33,887 bases of DNA from Bremia lactucae (lineage: Eukaryota > Oomycota > Peronosporomycetes > Peronosporales > Peronosporaceae): positions 2,781,272-2,815,158 of the forward strand of contig NC_090610.1 of the NCBI RefSeq assembly GCF_004359215.1, read 5' to 3'. Of this stretch, positions 1 to 10,297 are shown in pieces. The notes under the pieces were generated by a model. It was given only the letters and a program-made list of their open reading frames with translations, made no database searches and was not told where the DNA came from. Made by a program: the position numbers and the translations under genes. Position 1 is the first letter of the stretch, and every line of letters starts with the position of its first letter.

Positions 1-206
1 GCGTGCGATTAGTGCGAGGTTGTGTGGGCGTCTTCGCAGACGACCCACCAAGGTGGCCGCTTTTAGGTGGCATCTTGGGCGCCGTGTATGGAAACGCGTG
101 CGCTAGAGTGATCAAGTGAACTAGCGGCGCGTAAAGCTGCTCGCAGCTCCACTCTCCTCTTTGACATATTCAAAAATGTAAAATTCGTTCTTAAAGAGGG
201 GGATGG
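1..206 (+). mobile_element. 3' internal end of a family-A Gypsy element (partial)
   Basis: No protein motif is recognisable in these bases. They are assigned to the 3' tail of a Gypsy-type retrotransposon because they end in a purine-rich run (AAAGAGGGGGATGG, about 193-206) that abuts the TGTA start of the LTR at 207. This is where a polypurine tract for plus-strand priming belongs. The rest of the element lies left of the window. Confidence 0.6.
193..206 (+). promoter_or_regulatory. Polypurine tract of Gypsy-A
   Basis: The purine run AAAGAGGGGGATGG, with a single T, directly precedes the LTR. In LTR retrotransposons this tract resists RNase H and primes plus-strand DNA synthesis. Its position makes the LTR at 207-765 a 3' LTR. 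Confidence 0.6.
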
Positions 207-765
207 TGTAACGGGCTAAAGTTGCCCTAATGTTACACAGTCCCCGTTAAGTATACTTGGTCTACTTAAGGGGATGGTCATTTACTAAATAATAGTAATT
301 AGACCCAACACTCGGGTGTGGTGTTTTTTACATTTGTGACCAACCCTTGTGTATGTGATGCTCATGGGTGCATTCACATTAGGAGGGATGACGCTCAGCG
401 TCATCCGTGATGAAGGCTAGCGTCATCCGTTACGCGAGGTATCTAGAAAGATACGCTCACAATACTTATTAAATGTTATCTATAGAGATAACATTTTAAT
501 TGGTAAAAATAGGTATTTGTATTTATCTCTATCAAATATAAATCAGCTGAAAACAACTTCCTACTTGGTAAGTGCGCACGAGGAGACGGATTACCGCTCC
601 CGTGACGACACTTAGCCAGAGTACTTAGTGTGTTGGGTGAGGTCGCTTGCGCGCCCACCACAACTACCTCACTACACGCAAGAGAAGCAGGTGCAAACCG
701 CTTCCTCGCTGTGCTAGGGTGTGTGTCTAAGTAGAGCGTGGCCGCATTACGACTGCCCGCCTACA
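207..765 (+). repeat. Gypsy-A LTR (3' LTR, plus orientation)
   Basis: A terminal repeat of about 559 nt starting TGTAACGGGC and ending GCCCGCCTACA, so the ends are inverted repeats TGTA/TACA. It is closely similar to 33118-33670 in the same orientation and to the reverse complement of 950-1437 and 10311-10763. The interior is a chain of hairpins: arms GATGACGCT/AGCGTCATC at 387-405, and AAATGTTATC/GATAACATTT at 471-496. Confidence 0.85.
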
Positions 766-949
766 GTACGCATGTAGCATCAACATTGTGAACTATAACG
801 TTCAAATGAAAATAAGCTTAAAGTAACCAGTTTGTAAAACGACCCTTCTAAGCGCCCAAATTGTGTTGCTGATTCAATTGTAGAGGCCAATTAATAGACA
901 ACTTGGAAGTGAAAATCATTTTTAAGCGATTGCAAGCTATAATGAAGAG
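766..949. other. Unassigned spacer between two inverted LTRs
   Basis: AT-rich spacer of 184 nt between the plus LTR and the minus LTR. I see no ORF, repeat or recognisable motif. It could be host DNA into which both elements inserted, or the loop of a rearrangement. Confidence 0.4.
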
Positions 950-1437
950 TGTAGGCGGGCACATCGTAATGCGGCTACGCTCTAATTAGACACACACCCT
1001 AGCACAGCGAGGATTCAGTTTAGCCAGCTTCTTTTGCGTGCAGTGAGGTAGTTGCGGTTGGCGCGTTAGCGACCTCACCCAACGCACTAAGTAGTCTTGT
1101 TAAGTGTCGTCACGGGAGCGGTAATCCGGCTCCTCGTGCGCACTGATTTATATTTAGTCGTATTAAATATAAATACCTATATTTACCAATCGAAATGTCA
1201 TCTCTATTGATAACACTTAATATGTATTGCGAGCAAATCTTTCTAAATACCTCGCGTAACGGATGTGAATTTGAAAACTAAAGTTGTTATTCCCAGAGTA
1301 CGCTAGGCGTCATCCCTCCTATTGTGAATGCACTCATATGCATCACATACACAAGGGTTGTTCACAAATGTGAACCAGACCCGAGTGTGGGTCTAATTAC
1401 TACTTATCAGTACTAGTGAAAGGTGTCCCGATACACC
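950..1437 (-). repeat. Gypsy-A LTR, inverted copy
   Basis: This is the reverse complement of the family-A LTR. It opens with TGTAGGCGGGC and contains the mirrored signatures of 207-765, such as the CTCGTGCGCAC and GTGTGTCTAA-type segments. Its right end (GTCCCGATACA) resembles the LTR-B end at 7981-8000. It is followed by CCTGGTAGCACTT, which resembles the primer-binding region after the LTR at 33670. One hairpin (arms ATTTATATTTA/TAAATATAAAT, about 1146-1174) has 11 perfect pairs. Confidence 0.75.
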
Positions 1438-1479
1438 TGGTAGCACTTTGAAGTCCGTTGAACGACCTAGCACGTTCCA

Positions 1480-2182
1480 TTCAATATGGACATGTTGGAT
1501 GAAGAAGGAGGGGGCTTTTCAGCCCCTCAAGAAGGCTATCACGCAATGTGTGAAGAAATTACTCATTTGAGTGACCTTGAATGGAGAGAGCTTGCCTTGC
1601 TTCAAATCCAGGAGCTCGGCTCGAGCCCTATATTCGACACTTGGCGGATCAAATGTTTGCCTGAGTCGGGTCCTAAACACATTATACGACCCAAAACTAA
1701 TGGGTCGTAAAGCTTGAGCCCCAACCCAAGATTTGGCACGTCCGGCTAAGTTGGACATGCCAAATTTCACTTTCGTCGCATCATCACTGATACGGCGAGC
1801 TTCTTTGGCGTCGTCTAATTTGACGAACCATCTTAAAAGAAGTCGCTTTCGACTGCCTTAAACATAGAGATTTCGATCTTTAAGCTTTTCGGTCCGCGCG
1901 GAAGCGTCAGCCCATTAGCAGCATGTAAATGCTGCTGTCCAACATTTTCAATTGTTGAGCACCCTGTTCTCGCAACCCTCCGCGTGTTGAGAGCCTTACT
2001 GGTGGTGCAAGGCTACTTCTTTTTTGGGCCCCGTCGAGTTCTTGTTGCATAAACTCGGCTATGGCCGCATGCTGTTCTAGAGTGTACAGCATGGCGCGAA
2101 CGGCTGGTCCGCCTACGACCGAACTCATTAGTTCGATCATGACCTTCACGCTTATGCCAGAGGATGAGGTTAACCTCATCAA
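1480..2182 (-). pseudogene. Gypsy gag relic
   Basis: Read on the minus strand, this gives a typical oomycete Gypsy gag. An upstream helical part (TLEQHAAIAEFMQQELDG, about 2050-2100) leads to the conserved capsid-like block WFVKLDDAKEARR, then KFGMSNLAGRAKSW and TRLRQTF (about 1650-1830). Stops and frame changes break it. The fragment faces away from the plus-strand pol that begins at 2185 and runs toward the inverted LTR at 1437. It therefore belongs either to a different element or to an inverted segment. The junction with pol is an 18-nt perfect palindrome (2163-2180). Confidence 0.75.
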
Positions 2183-2184
2183 TC

Positions 2185-2570
2185 TGAAAATTATAGGGGC
2201 AAATAATTTGTCACTAAGCTCCTAGTCGATTGCGGGGCGTCGAACAATATTATCTAACGCCAATCGCTAGATGATCGCAGACTCAAAGTTTTTGCCCGCA
2301 ATATTCCTCTAACGAGGATGACAGTGCGCCTAGCAACAGGCGCATCGTTGACATTAAAGAAACTTGTAGTTGGTGTCCAATACACGTTACCGGTAAACAG
2401 TACGATGATAATCTCATCGTACTAGCTTTGGATGTCAAATTTGATGTCATCCTTGGATTACTATGGCTCATAAAGTACGAGTCATGTATAAATTGGCAGC
2501 ATCTAGCTGTGACGATGCCTGTCTCTTGTTCATCAGATGCCAACTGATTAACATCTTGGAGCGTCCACAA
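2185..2570 (+). pseudogene. Gypsy retropepsin (protease) relic
   Basis: Conceptual reading near 2210-2260 gives LLVDCGASNNI, the aspartic protease active-site region. The usual D-S/T-G-A appears as D-C-G-A. Downstream come LATGASLTLKKLVVGVQY-like and DVILGL-type segments (the second flap/ILG element, about 2440-2465). Frame breaks are present. The retropepsin would cleave the Gag-Pol polyprotein. The piece continues in order into RT, RNase H and integrase. Confidence 0.65.
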
Positions 2571-2693
2571 GCGTTTTGATTACCTATGAGTGAGTGCGAT
2601 GGCCTCACTTGTGGGTCGGTCGTTTGCATGATTGCACAAGACCTCAATGTGAATACCCAACATACTTTCAAGTAAGATCCCGACTAGCATGTC

Positions 2694-3440
2694 ATGAAGC
2701 AGCGGACATTGCCTTGTAAACAAGTATTGGCGATCGACAAATTCTTTGCCGATCACTTAGCAGCGGGCAATTCCCCACATAGCTCTCCGACCTTCTGTGT
2801 GCGTAAAGCAACAGGAGGATGGCGGATTGCACATGTATTCAATAAATTGAACGCTGCAATGGTACCGGCTCAAACGCCGAAACCACGAAAAGACGTAATC
2901 AATATTGATGGTATGTTAAAGAGTACTACCTTTTCGTCAATAGATCTGATGGATGAATTCTATCAGATCCTTATGCGTGTACAGAATATCGCGCTCACAG
3001 CAGTAAGCACCCCAAGCTGTATACTACGGGAGTGGCTAGTCATGCCACAGGGACATAGGAATGCCCCTGCGACAATTAACAGATGTGTTTCTAATTTTTT
3101 AAAATTGTTGCGGGATTTTCCACCGAGTTATTTGATTAATGTCTTGATTCATAGCAGAGCCATACGCTTATGCGTAGGCACAAGTTGTACGCAAATCTTA
3201 AGAAGTGAATATTTGCTGCAAGCAAAATACCACTTCTTGAGTGCATCGTGGGTAAACACGTGTACGCCCGGATCCGGAAACGATCAAGGCGATCACCGAT
3301 TCGCCTGTGCCAGTCGATGTAAAGGAACTTTAAGAGTTCCTCGGCTTAGCGGCGTACTTGCACAAGTACTCACGCAATTACACCGGAATGACAGTACATC
3401 TTTCTTCTATGTTGAAGAAATATGTAAAGTGGTCATGTAA
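2694..3440 (+). pseudogene. Gypsy reverse transcriptase relic
   Basis: A reading frame of about 248 codons carries RT landmarks in order: TGGWRI and a degenerate fingers region, then FSSIDLMDEFYQILMR (about 2934-2980, first catalytic Asp retained), AVSTPS, and WLVMPQGHRNAPATINRC. Where Gypsy RTs have the catalytic F/Y-x-DD box, this copy reads SYLINVLIHSRA (about 3127-3160), so both aspartates are lost. Near 3318 an in-frame TAA lies in the conserved VDVKEL-(R)-xFLGLAAYLHKYSRNY segment. A non-functional Ty3/Gypsy RT. Confidence 0.85.
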
Positions 3441-3900
3441 ATCTGATTGTCAGCGTTCCTATAGGGTATCGAGCAAAGGTTGATGCAATCGCCAATCCTG
3501 GCAATTGTGGACCAAGATAGACCATTTCAAGTGGTCTGTGACGCCAGCAATGTTGCAATCGGCTGTGCGTTAATGCAATATGACACAGACGGCACAGTGC
3601 GCGTCGTCTGTTCCCAATCGCGTCAGCTTCAACTAGCTGAACGCAGCTATCCAGTGCATAACAGGGAACTCCTTGACATGAATTATGCACTGGCTAAGTT
3701 TAGGGTCTTTATTGGGAGATAGTCCGTTTATTGTATTTACGGACAATGCGTCTTTATTGCACGGCCGTAAACAGTTCACACCTCTCGCAAAGATGCCGAG
3801 ATAATTGTCTTTCTCCCCGGAGTATATTTTTTCGTGGAATACAAACCACGATGACTTAATGTCGTCGCTGATGCCTTTTCGAACCGGCCCGATTTTGAGC
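3441..3900 (+). pseudogene. Gypsy RNase H relic
   Basis: Frame 3480-3722 reads MQSPILAI, DQDRPFQVVCDAS, AIGCALMQ, SQSRQLQLAERSYPVHNRE and YALAKFRV. This is the RNase H-like domain of Gypsy pol, including the Asp of VVCDAS. It ends in a stop, and a further piece after it (FIVFTDNASL-like, then a VVADA-like end near 3860) is out of frame. A stem of 11 perfect pairs joins the codons of PVHN with those of YALA (3651-3693). Confidence 0.8.
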
Positions 3901-4214
3901 CGGTTGGCAAATCAACAGTGAGGAAAAGTCCGCTGTTGCAAAATCAACAGTGAGCATGAAGCCCATAATAAGTGTTCCCTTGTCATCATTATTTGACGAC
4001 GTAAGAAGAGCTTATCAAGAAGGCAAGGCTCTTAAACAGTTGATGGTTTACCTAGAAATCCATCCCAACAATCCTTAAAGGATTGTAGAAATTGTATGGA
4101 TCCTCAACAGATCGATACACAACGCGCAATGTGTCACTGTATTACACAGCCGTTGCTGGCGACACACCTCGTGTCGTCATCCCTACCCATAATGATTCGC
4201 GATATCGCATCATG

Positions 4215-4870
4215 TATTAGTGCCATGATGCACCAATAAGTGGTCATCGTGGACGTTAGAAGACGTGTCTTACGACAATTCGACTTCTACTGGCCATGCT
4301 AGTATGAGTTTGTCCGCAAGTACGTACGTGCTTGCAAAGTTTGTCAACGGGTAAAGATTCGTGCTTTATCCCGTGCTCCGTTACAACATCTGCCTGTTCC
4401 GGCAGAGTGTTGGCAGTCTGTATCCATTGACATCGTCTTCGGATTTCCTGAAGACGAACATAAGAATAATGGTATTCTTGTTTTCGTTGATCGCTTCAGC
4501 AAATGGTACATCTTATTGCAGTTCCGGAGTCGATCACAGCCAAAGACTGTGCTCGTATCTTTATTGGCACGATATTTCGACTCCATGGTATACCTCGTGA
4601 ACTGATCTCAGATCGAGACCGTAGATTAACGGCGAAATGTTGGCAAACATTGTTCAAATCACTTGGAGCACATTTAATAATGTCAACTTCTAATCATCCT
4701 GAAACAGATGGTCAGACAAAGCGTGCAAACAGTATTCTCGAAGAGATGCTTCGCAGATACGTCTGCCTTTTAAGAGTTCGGCCGAGTTCTTGCCGATGGT
4801 AAAATTTACCATCAACAATTCAGTGCATGCTTCTACAAAGCATACACCGTTTTTCGTGATGGCTTACGCC
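4215..4870 (+). pseudogene. Gypsy integrase relic
   Basis: An HHCC zinc-binding region is visible: H-DAPISG-H near 4221-4245 and C-KVC near 4333-4350, separated by a frame change. The core domain follows with SIDIVFGFPED (about 4426-4455) as the first Asp and ELISDRDRRLTAKCW (about 4600) as the second. NHPETDGQTKRANSILEEML (about 4695-4755) contains the catalytic Glu. TPFFVMAYATH (about 4848-4878) marks the usual end. Frameshifts make it inactive. Confidence 0.85.
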
Positions 4871-6240
4871 ACCCACATATACTTTCTCTGTTTGAGAGTA
4901 ACTCCTATTTGAGGTGGGGGGGGGCTCGCTCGAGCAAAGAACCTTCTAGATCTTGCTCATCACGCATTAGCACTAAAGTCAATGCGAAGGATGCCAATGC
5001 TGGTCTAATCAACATTGAAGTGGATAACCTCAGTAATAACAATAATGCTATTACTGACTTAGACAACGATGCTGAAAGACCCAGCATCGAAAACAATACT
5101 GTTAATGAGAACGTTAATACTCTCAATAATCAAGAGATTAATATCTCCTCAGTGCGAGTCGGTGGCACTGAATACAAAAATTAGACGGAGTCAGCAGGTG
5201 ATTTCCTGCTGGCACGAGAAGCAGTGGTCCATTTCGTACAGGGTTTCGTAGCTGATGCGGTGAATCGACAGAAACAAAACTTGACAAAAATGGACGAGCA
5301 AATATACTTAAATTTTTTATTGAAATTCGTTACTACGCGCTTTGGTAGGCTCACCGTAAACCTTCCAGAGCACGAAGTGACGAATGTAGGCAGTAATAAA
5401 TTACTGCCCAGGTATATCGGCCCGTTTCGTGTATTACATCGCCAAGGCAATGCATACACGATCGAGCTCCTCGTAGTATGCGGACGCATCCTATGTTTTA
5501 TGTTTGGCGTCTCTGCCCGTACTAGCAGTACGAGGCTTCCTCCGATTCCAGATTACACCGGAACGGTCAAGGGCATCCGACAAAGCCTGATGGTTCGAAG
5601 CCAAAGACTTATTGTCTCGGAACAGGGTCCGATTCACTTGAATTAGACAATTTACTCTTCCGTTTAAGAAAAAGATCTTTGACGAGCTGCCAACAGATCG
5701 TTTTGAAGAAACTGATGTCCTTTCGTTCGCCAGTTGTTCAGTGGCAATCTGTACACAACTTTTCAACTGGTCACGAGAAACATTATCGACCGTTACCGTC
5801 AATGCGCGACGACTGGATCGCTCATGATCAAGATTCTCCCTTATTTTTTTGGTTTTGATCCAAATCACGATGTTAAATTGGGCTCGTCAAACGAAGCGAA
5901 CTCGATCTTTCCTCCCCCTTTACATCCATTGATGGATTTAGGTGGTGAGAAGCGCTTTCTTGTTGAAATTTTTTTGAACACCGTGAGGCAAAGGGGGTTC
6001 GAACGAGTTATCTCGTTCGTTGGTGAGGGTATCCACCCCCGCATGATAGCTAGTAACCTCGTCCCCAACTGATGTTGGACGCTCCGGGTCTCGTCGTACT
6101 GCAAGACGAGACCCATCCTCCTCAGCAAAAGGTCCATCGGAGAACGAGCGCTTCCCGCGCTCGTAAAAGAATTAGAGCTTCTCAATCCCTTGACGCATCT
6201 CGTGAGAGATGAGAGTCCTCTAATAGGAATCTTTGGGGAA
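4871..6240 (+). pseudogene. Gypsy pol C-terminal tail with degenerate chromodomain
   Basis: After the integrase core comes an Asn/Asp-rich linker (4909-5184, frame open to TAG). Then a conserved C-terminal integrase block: AREAV, FVADAVNRQKQNL, LTVNLPEHEVTNVGSNKLLPRYIGPFRV (about 5355-5440) and GNAYTIEL. A chromodomain-like segment at about 5932-6070 follows, reading GEKRFLVE and a degenerate WxGY/NLVP ending. Chromodomains direct integration of chromoviruses to marked chromatin. Here the aromatic cage residues cannot be trusted. Several 8-10 bp perfect stems fall in this stretch. Confidence 0.7.
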
Positions 6241-7385
6241 TATGCTTCTATAGGGGCATGACCTGAACCCTTACAACAGCATGGGCATGAGTCCCCCCAC
6301 GAGAGACAAGGAATCCCTGCCTCTCAAGCCAAACGGTGCAACTTAAAGCGTGCACCGACCACGGTCCGTTTCTCGAATTTGTTCACGGAAATAATTTAGC
6401 TTGTCAAGCCAGACCTGACGGCCTATGTTCTGTACATTCTATACAAAGGCTGTCCAAGCTCGGAACAAAAGCTTGACATGCTCTGTCCGTTTGCAAGTGC
6501 ACCACCGATGCCGGTAAAGGCATCGATCAAGAATTCTGTTTCATCCTCACCAGGCTTGGGAAACCTGGATGAGTCGAATAACGGAATATTATATTAATTG
6601 TTAGTCATACCAGACCAACGAATGAGGTTTCTCTTCGAGGATAACCAAGGCCTCTTTTCAGGAGCGAATCGCAACGTATCTCTCCTGTTGGCTCATGTTA
6701 ATGTCAACTTTAACTTAGCCCTGGGAGCGATCCCTAGATTCACTCCTTTTCTGGTGATGCAATCTAGCATCACCAGCAGCACTCTTACTTTTGCGACCAC
6801 GTAGTTTTTAATGACGCATCCTAAATTTCGCGACCACGTAGTTCCTAATGACGCATCATAACGTCACCAGAGTGGTCATCGCCCTTGGAGTCATCTGATG
6901 ATGACTCCCCACCAAAGAGGTCCGACATCCTTACATTTGCGACCACGTAGTTCTCAATGACGCATCCTAACGTCACCAGAGTGGTCATCGCCCTTGCAGT
7001 CATCTGATGATGAATTCCCACCAAAGAGGTCCGACGAGTCGAACAACCTCGTCATTAGTCACGTTAGATCCCAAAGGTTAAACGGACTCGGCCCGGGGTG
7101 ATCCGGCGGCCTTCTCAGTCGCCACTAAGTCCGGCGATGCCGGTGACTTGGACTAGACACCTACAATTGGTGTAGCAGGTGACTTGTCTCCCCGTCACCT
7201 GCAATGTCATCTACAATGTGAGTAGGAGGTGACATACCCCCCCCGCAGTAGACGCATTAGCGTCTACTGAAACATTTGCCTTACTAACAGCTACACTGAT
7301 CCGTGCAGCTGCCAGCTTAGCGGCCTCACAGCCCACGCGCGCAGACATGATTGTCGCCATCTTGATTTTGGTCGAAATCAAGAAT
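6150..7385 (-). pseudogene. Minus-strand gag-like relic of a family-B Gypsy
   Basis: Starting next to the LTR-B at 7517, an ATG near 7385 reads MATIMSARVG and an Ala-rich stretch. Acidic Ser/Asp segments (SDLFGGESSSDDSKGDDHSG) follow, encoded within the tandem repeat at 6830-7035. Farther on there is a readable piece, FPKPGEDETEFLIDAFTGIG (about 6500-6570). This is the position and character expected of a gag N-terminus, but I do not recognise a diagnostic domain and many stops interrupt it. It lies tail-to-tail with the plus-strand pol. Confidence 0.4.
6793..7035. repeat. 109-nt tandem repeat
   Basis: The motif GCGACCACGTAGTT recurs at 6793, 6830 and 6939. The last two start copies of about 105-109 nt that both run through AATGACGCATC, GTCACCAGAGTGGTCATCGC and CACCAAAGAGGTCCGAC. 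The first is a short partial copy. On the minus strand the unit encodes an acidic Ser/Asp-rich segment. Because 109 is not a multiple of three, the duplication also shifts the frame. Confidence 0.8.
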
Positions 7386-7516
7386 GCAAATACAATCAGT
7401 TTTTGATTTAAATCATACTGCAAATAAATTGATATTTTGATTAAAATCAGTAATGCTAATTACAGAGAAAGAACCCTACATCAATCACTTTAGTGACTAT
7501 TGGTTATGGGGGCTCG

Positions 7517-8000
7517 TGTAACGGGATTTTCCGTTACATAAGTATTATTTCCTATCAGAGGAAATAAGTAATGAAATACAAAATTATTATCTTGATCAAT
7601 TTTGACTTAAATAGCTCCAATAATACCAAATTTGATATCATTGATGCAACAAGAGATTAATCTGTTGATTGGTTGATCTAAGTTGAAATCAACCCCGCCA
7701 ATCGTTACAAGGCACGATTGTGCGATGCGCAAGGAGGCGCCATACTTAGTTAGATATTGATAAAATAAGTTCGGTAGTAGATAGAAGATCGTTACGTAGA
7801 AAATCAATTATAGTAACATAGTTGTATTTCTCCCTCATTATGACCCTTTAAATTACCTATAGTAGCTTAAGACCCGTAGCTACTTAATAGCCTTCCTCTG
7901 GACCCCTAAGTACGTGAAGTTTCGAGGCACCTAAACTACACTGTAATTAGTGTAAGGTCAATTAATACTTACCAGTACTAGTGAAAGGTGCCTCGTTACA
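7517..8000 (-). repeat. Gypsy-B LTR
   Basis: A 484-nt unit with matching ends TGTAACGGG...CCTCGTTACA. The minus orientation is preferred because the right end, reverse complemented, gives an LTR start similar to that of the copy at 1437, and because a gag-like ORF starts just left on the minus strand. A reverse-complement relative is at 10764-11210. It contains stems TGTAACGG/CCGTTACA (7517-7538) and TTATTTCCT/AGGAAATAA (7545-7567). Confidence 0.7.
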
Positions 8001-8813
8001 TGAACGGACTGCAGCACGGTCCTTCGCGACAGGCCTTTTTTTTTTAAAAAAAGGACCTGATGCACCTACCGCCGGCAAGCGGCTCGGCACTTGTTGGGAG
8101 AAAGGGTCTCGGTTTCCAAAACACTCTCGTCCATTGTGAACGACGAGCAACAAACCACCAAGTTTTCTTCTGGAGCTGGTGCGACTACCTCGTGGATGTT
8201 TTCTTCTTTTAAAATCGGACAGAACAGATCCTACGTTATCTCTGAAAGATTTGCTATTTTCTCGGCAGATCCCCAAGACGTGCTGGAGCATCTCAACTGC
8301 GGATGACCTCGAATATCTCGTTCGGAGGTCCGTCCTCTGGGACCAGGACGAAACTTACTCGTTTCGAGGTGCTTTAGATCGTCTTTGTGTGTCTAGTACT
8401 CGTATTGAGAGTGATCACAACCTTTGACCTAGAAATGGGTGCAGTTACTCTCTCGACTAACGTACCACATCAGGCTCTAGGCTCTGTGCCGTTTCTTGCA
8501 ACGCGTGACTTCCTGTCAACTCTCTATCAAATGCCACGGTCCCTAGGCTATGTGCAGGACCATCGGACGCATCGTTATCACTATACCAGTCTCTTTGAGC
8601 TGGTTAGTACCTTGAGTCACCTGAATTCCTGTCACTTTTCCTTACAACAGGCTCTAAGCTTTGTATAGTACCTGGTGATGTTTGACATGCCGTCAACACG
8701 CTCTCGACTATGTTAAACACGATATCAGTTGCATAGGCCTTTCGTAGGATCACATCATTTTCAGTTTCGTGCGTAGAGTTACCAACTGTGCGTGTATGCC
8801 AGTCTATTTATAA
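8001..8813 (-). pseudogene. Gypsy pol linker between protease and RT (relic)
   Basis: Continuing leftward from the protease at 8814, the minus strand still reads IDWHTRTVGNSTHETENDVILR, after two stops at the place where Gypsy polyproteins have LAKHxPWIDW. Beyond about 8450 I see no conserved motif. The plus-strand ORFs here look like shadows. The piece ends abruptly against the LTR-B at 8000, so the RT and integrase of this element are missing. Confidence 0.45.
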
Positions 8814-9059
8814 TTAATGTTTTGCCAACGATGGCATACCTAGGACGAGGTCATATAGACTCTCCATGCCTAGCACCGTGAACATCTTTTTACAGAAGAC
8901 ATCACTAAAGCTGAAGGCAAGTTCAACTTGAAATACCTCAGATTTGCCTCTCGCTAAACGAACGGTCGCCTCTTCTCGCTTGCCATTCTGGCAAAGCGAA
9001 TTATACAGCGCTGTTCCTGTAAAAGAGCCGCGAGTTTCGCAAAAAAATCTGTGATGCAC
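8814..9059 (-). pseudogene. Gypsy retropepsin relic (second element)
   Basis: The minus-strand frame reads EATVRLARGKSEVFQVELAF, then FTVLGMESLYDLVLGMPSLAKH. This is the C-terminal half of a Gypsy aspartic protease, including the LVLGMP flap-side motif. The active-site D-x-G region upstream is not readable. It follows the gag at 9350-10266 in normal order, so both belong to one minus-strand element. Confidence 0.7.
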
Positions 9060-9349
9060 CCGAATCTACGAGAAGGGGCATCACATGATCACAGCGTCGT
9101 ACCCGAGCGCTTTAGACCAGCAGATTCGAGGTCCGACATTTCAGAACCTTAGGGACTATGCTACCCATTTGTTCGATATTTCTGAACTGGGGATGCTACA
9201 GAATCCGCGCCAGTAGCCCCCCCCCCGCCGCTACTGCGCTCCGGCATTTCCCGAGCTCTCAGTGGTCGATGAAGAACAAATGCTTCTTGCACGCTGGTTA
9301 TTGCCATCACACTTCGGGTAGGTTGTCCTCTTGCTGGGCGTCTTAGCAC

Positions 9350-10266
9350 CAGCAGGGATTATGGCATAGCAGCGTGTAGCATATGAGCGCGCATGCCGCA
9401 CTTGTAACAAACTACGTCTGCATTACCCAAGTGGCATCCAACCTTTCGGCCAACGGCTTAAACCAATTTGTCGCCAAGGCACTGTTGAAGATTTGCTCCT
9501 CGACTAAGGCAATTGGATTGCTTCTCCATCGTTGACGGCACTTTCTTAAAAAGAGCCTGTTGTGCCGCAGTCCGTTCATGAACATAGGCACCCAACGCGT
9601 TACCCACAGTAATGGATGCCGACTACAAGCGCATCTCCTACACATATTCTTTTAGGTATCGCTTTGCCTGTCGCGCTCCAAAGATGCGCGCCTGAAGCAA
9701 CACTTCGATGTTCGGTCGCTTGACACATGGCGTAAATCTTTGTCATAAAGACGCTCATAAAGGGAACGCCTTACCGTCCGCCATAAGCGCCGATGAAGCC
9801 CACTCTAAGGTTTTACCGCATAAGTGGGACATACCATCCGGGTGTCGTCCTCATTGAGCTGCGCCACACCGCGTTGTTCCACGGCTAACAGACAGTGAAC
9901 AATCGTGTGCGCTGCAGTCCCATTGAACTTAGGCGGGTCTACCCGAACGGTTCTCGGCTGATACGGCCCGGCGGACAGCATCTCAAAAGTCCTGTTGATA
10001 GCCTTGTTTCAAGCCTGCTCATGAGTCTTTAGGACGGACTCCGCCGCAGCATGGCTATTTGCCTTGGACGCGGCCATTTGCTGTCCGAGCAAAAACACAT
10101 CAAACATCTCCAACTGAGCAACATGTTGCTCAGGAGGACTGCCCAAGAGCCTGGCCAAACCTTGCCCACTAAGTCCCTGCGCCAAGTGCAAAGCCACCTC
10201 CCGATGATGTTCGGAGAGGTAAGGGAAATGAACACAATCGATATTGAGGCTCATCCTCACACACAC
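9350..10266 (-). pseudogene. Gypsy-A gag relic with zinc knuckle
   Basis: The N-terminus (10266-10009) reads MSLNID, FPYLSEHHREVALHLAQGL, LARLLGSPPEQHVAQLEMF and GQQMAAS. It matches the gag that starts at 33727 almost word for word. Farther on, ALATNWFKPLAERLDATW (about 9430-9480) leads to a zinc-knuckle-like CYKCGMRAHMLHAAMP (about 9365-9410) in which the last Cys is lost. The product would be the structural capsid/nucleocapsid protein. Frames change between blocks. An exact 20-nt palindrome lies in the PEQHVAQL codons (10114-10133). Confidence 0.8.
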
Positions 10267-10297
10267 GCTCAGAGAGGCGGGTCGTCGGAAGGACTAC

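Noticed and set aside
8091..8668. Plus-strand ORFs
   Set aside because: No recognisable motif. The opposite strand carries the Gypsy pol continuation, so these look like shadows.
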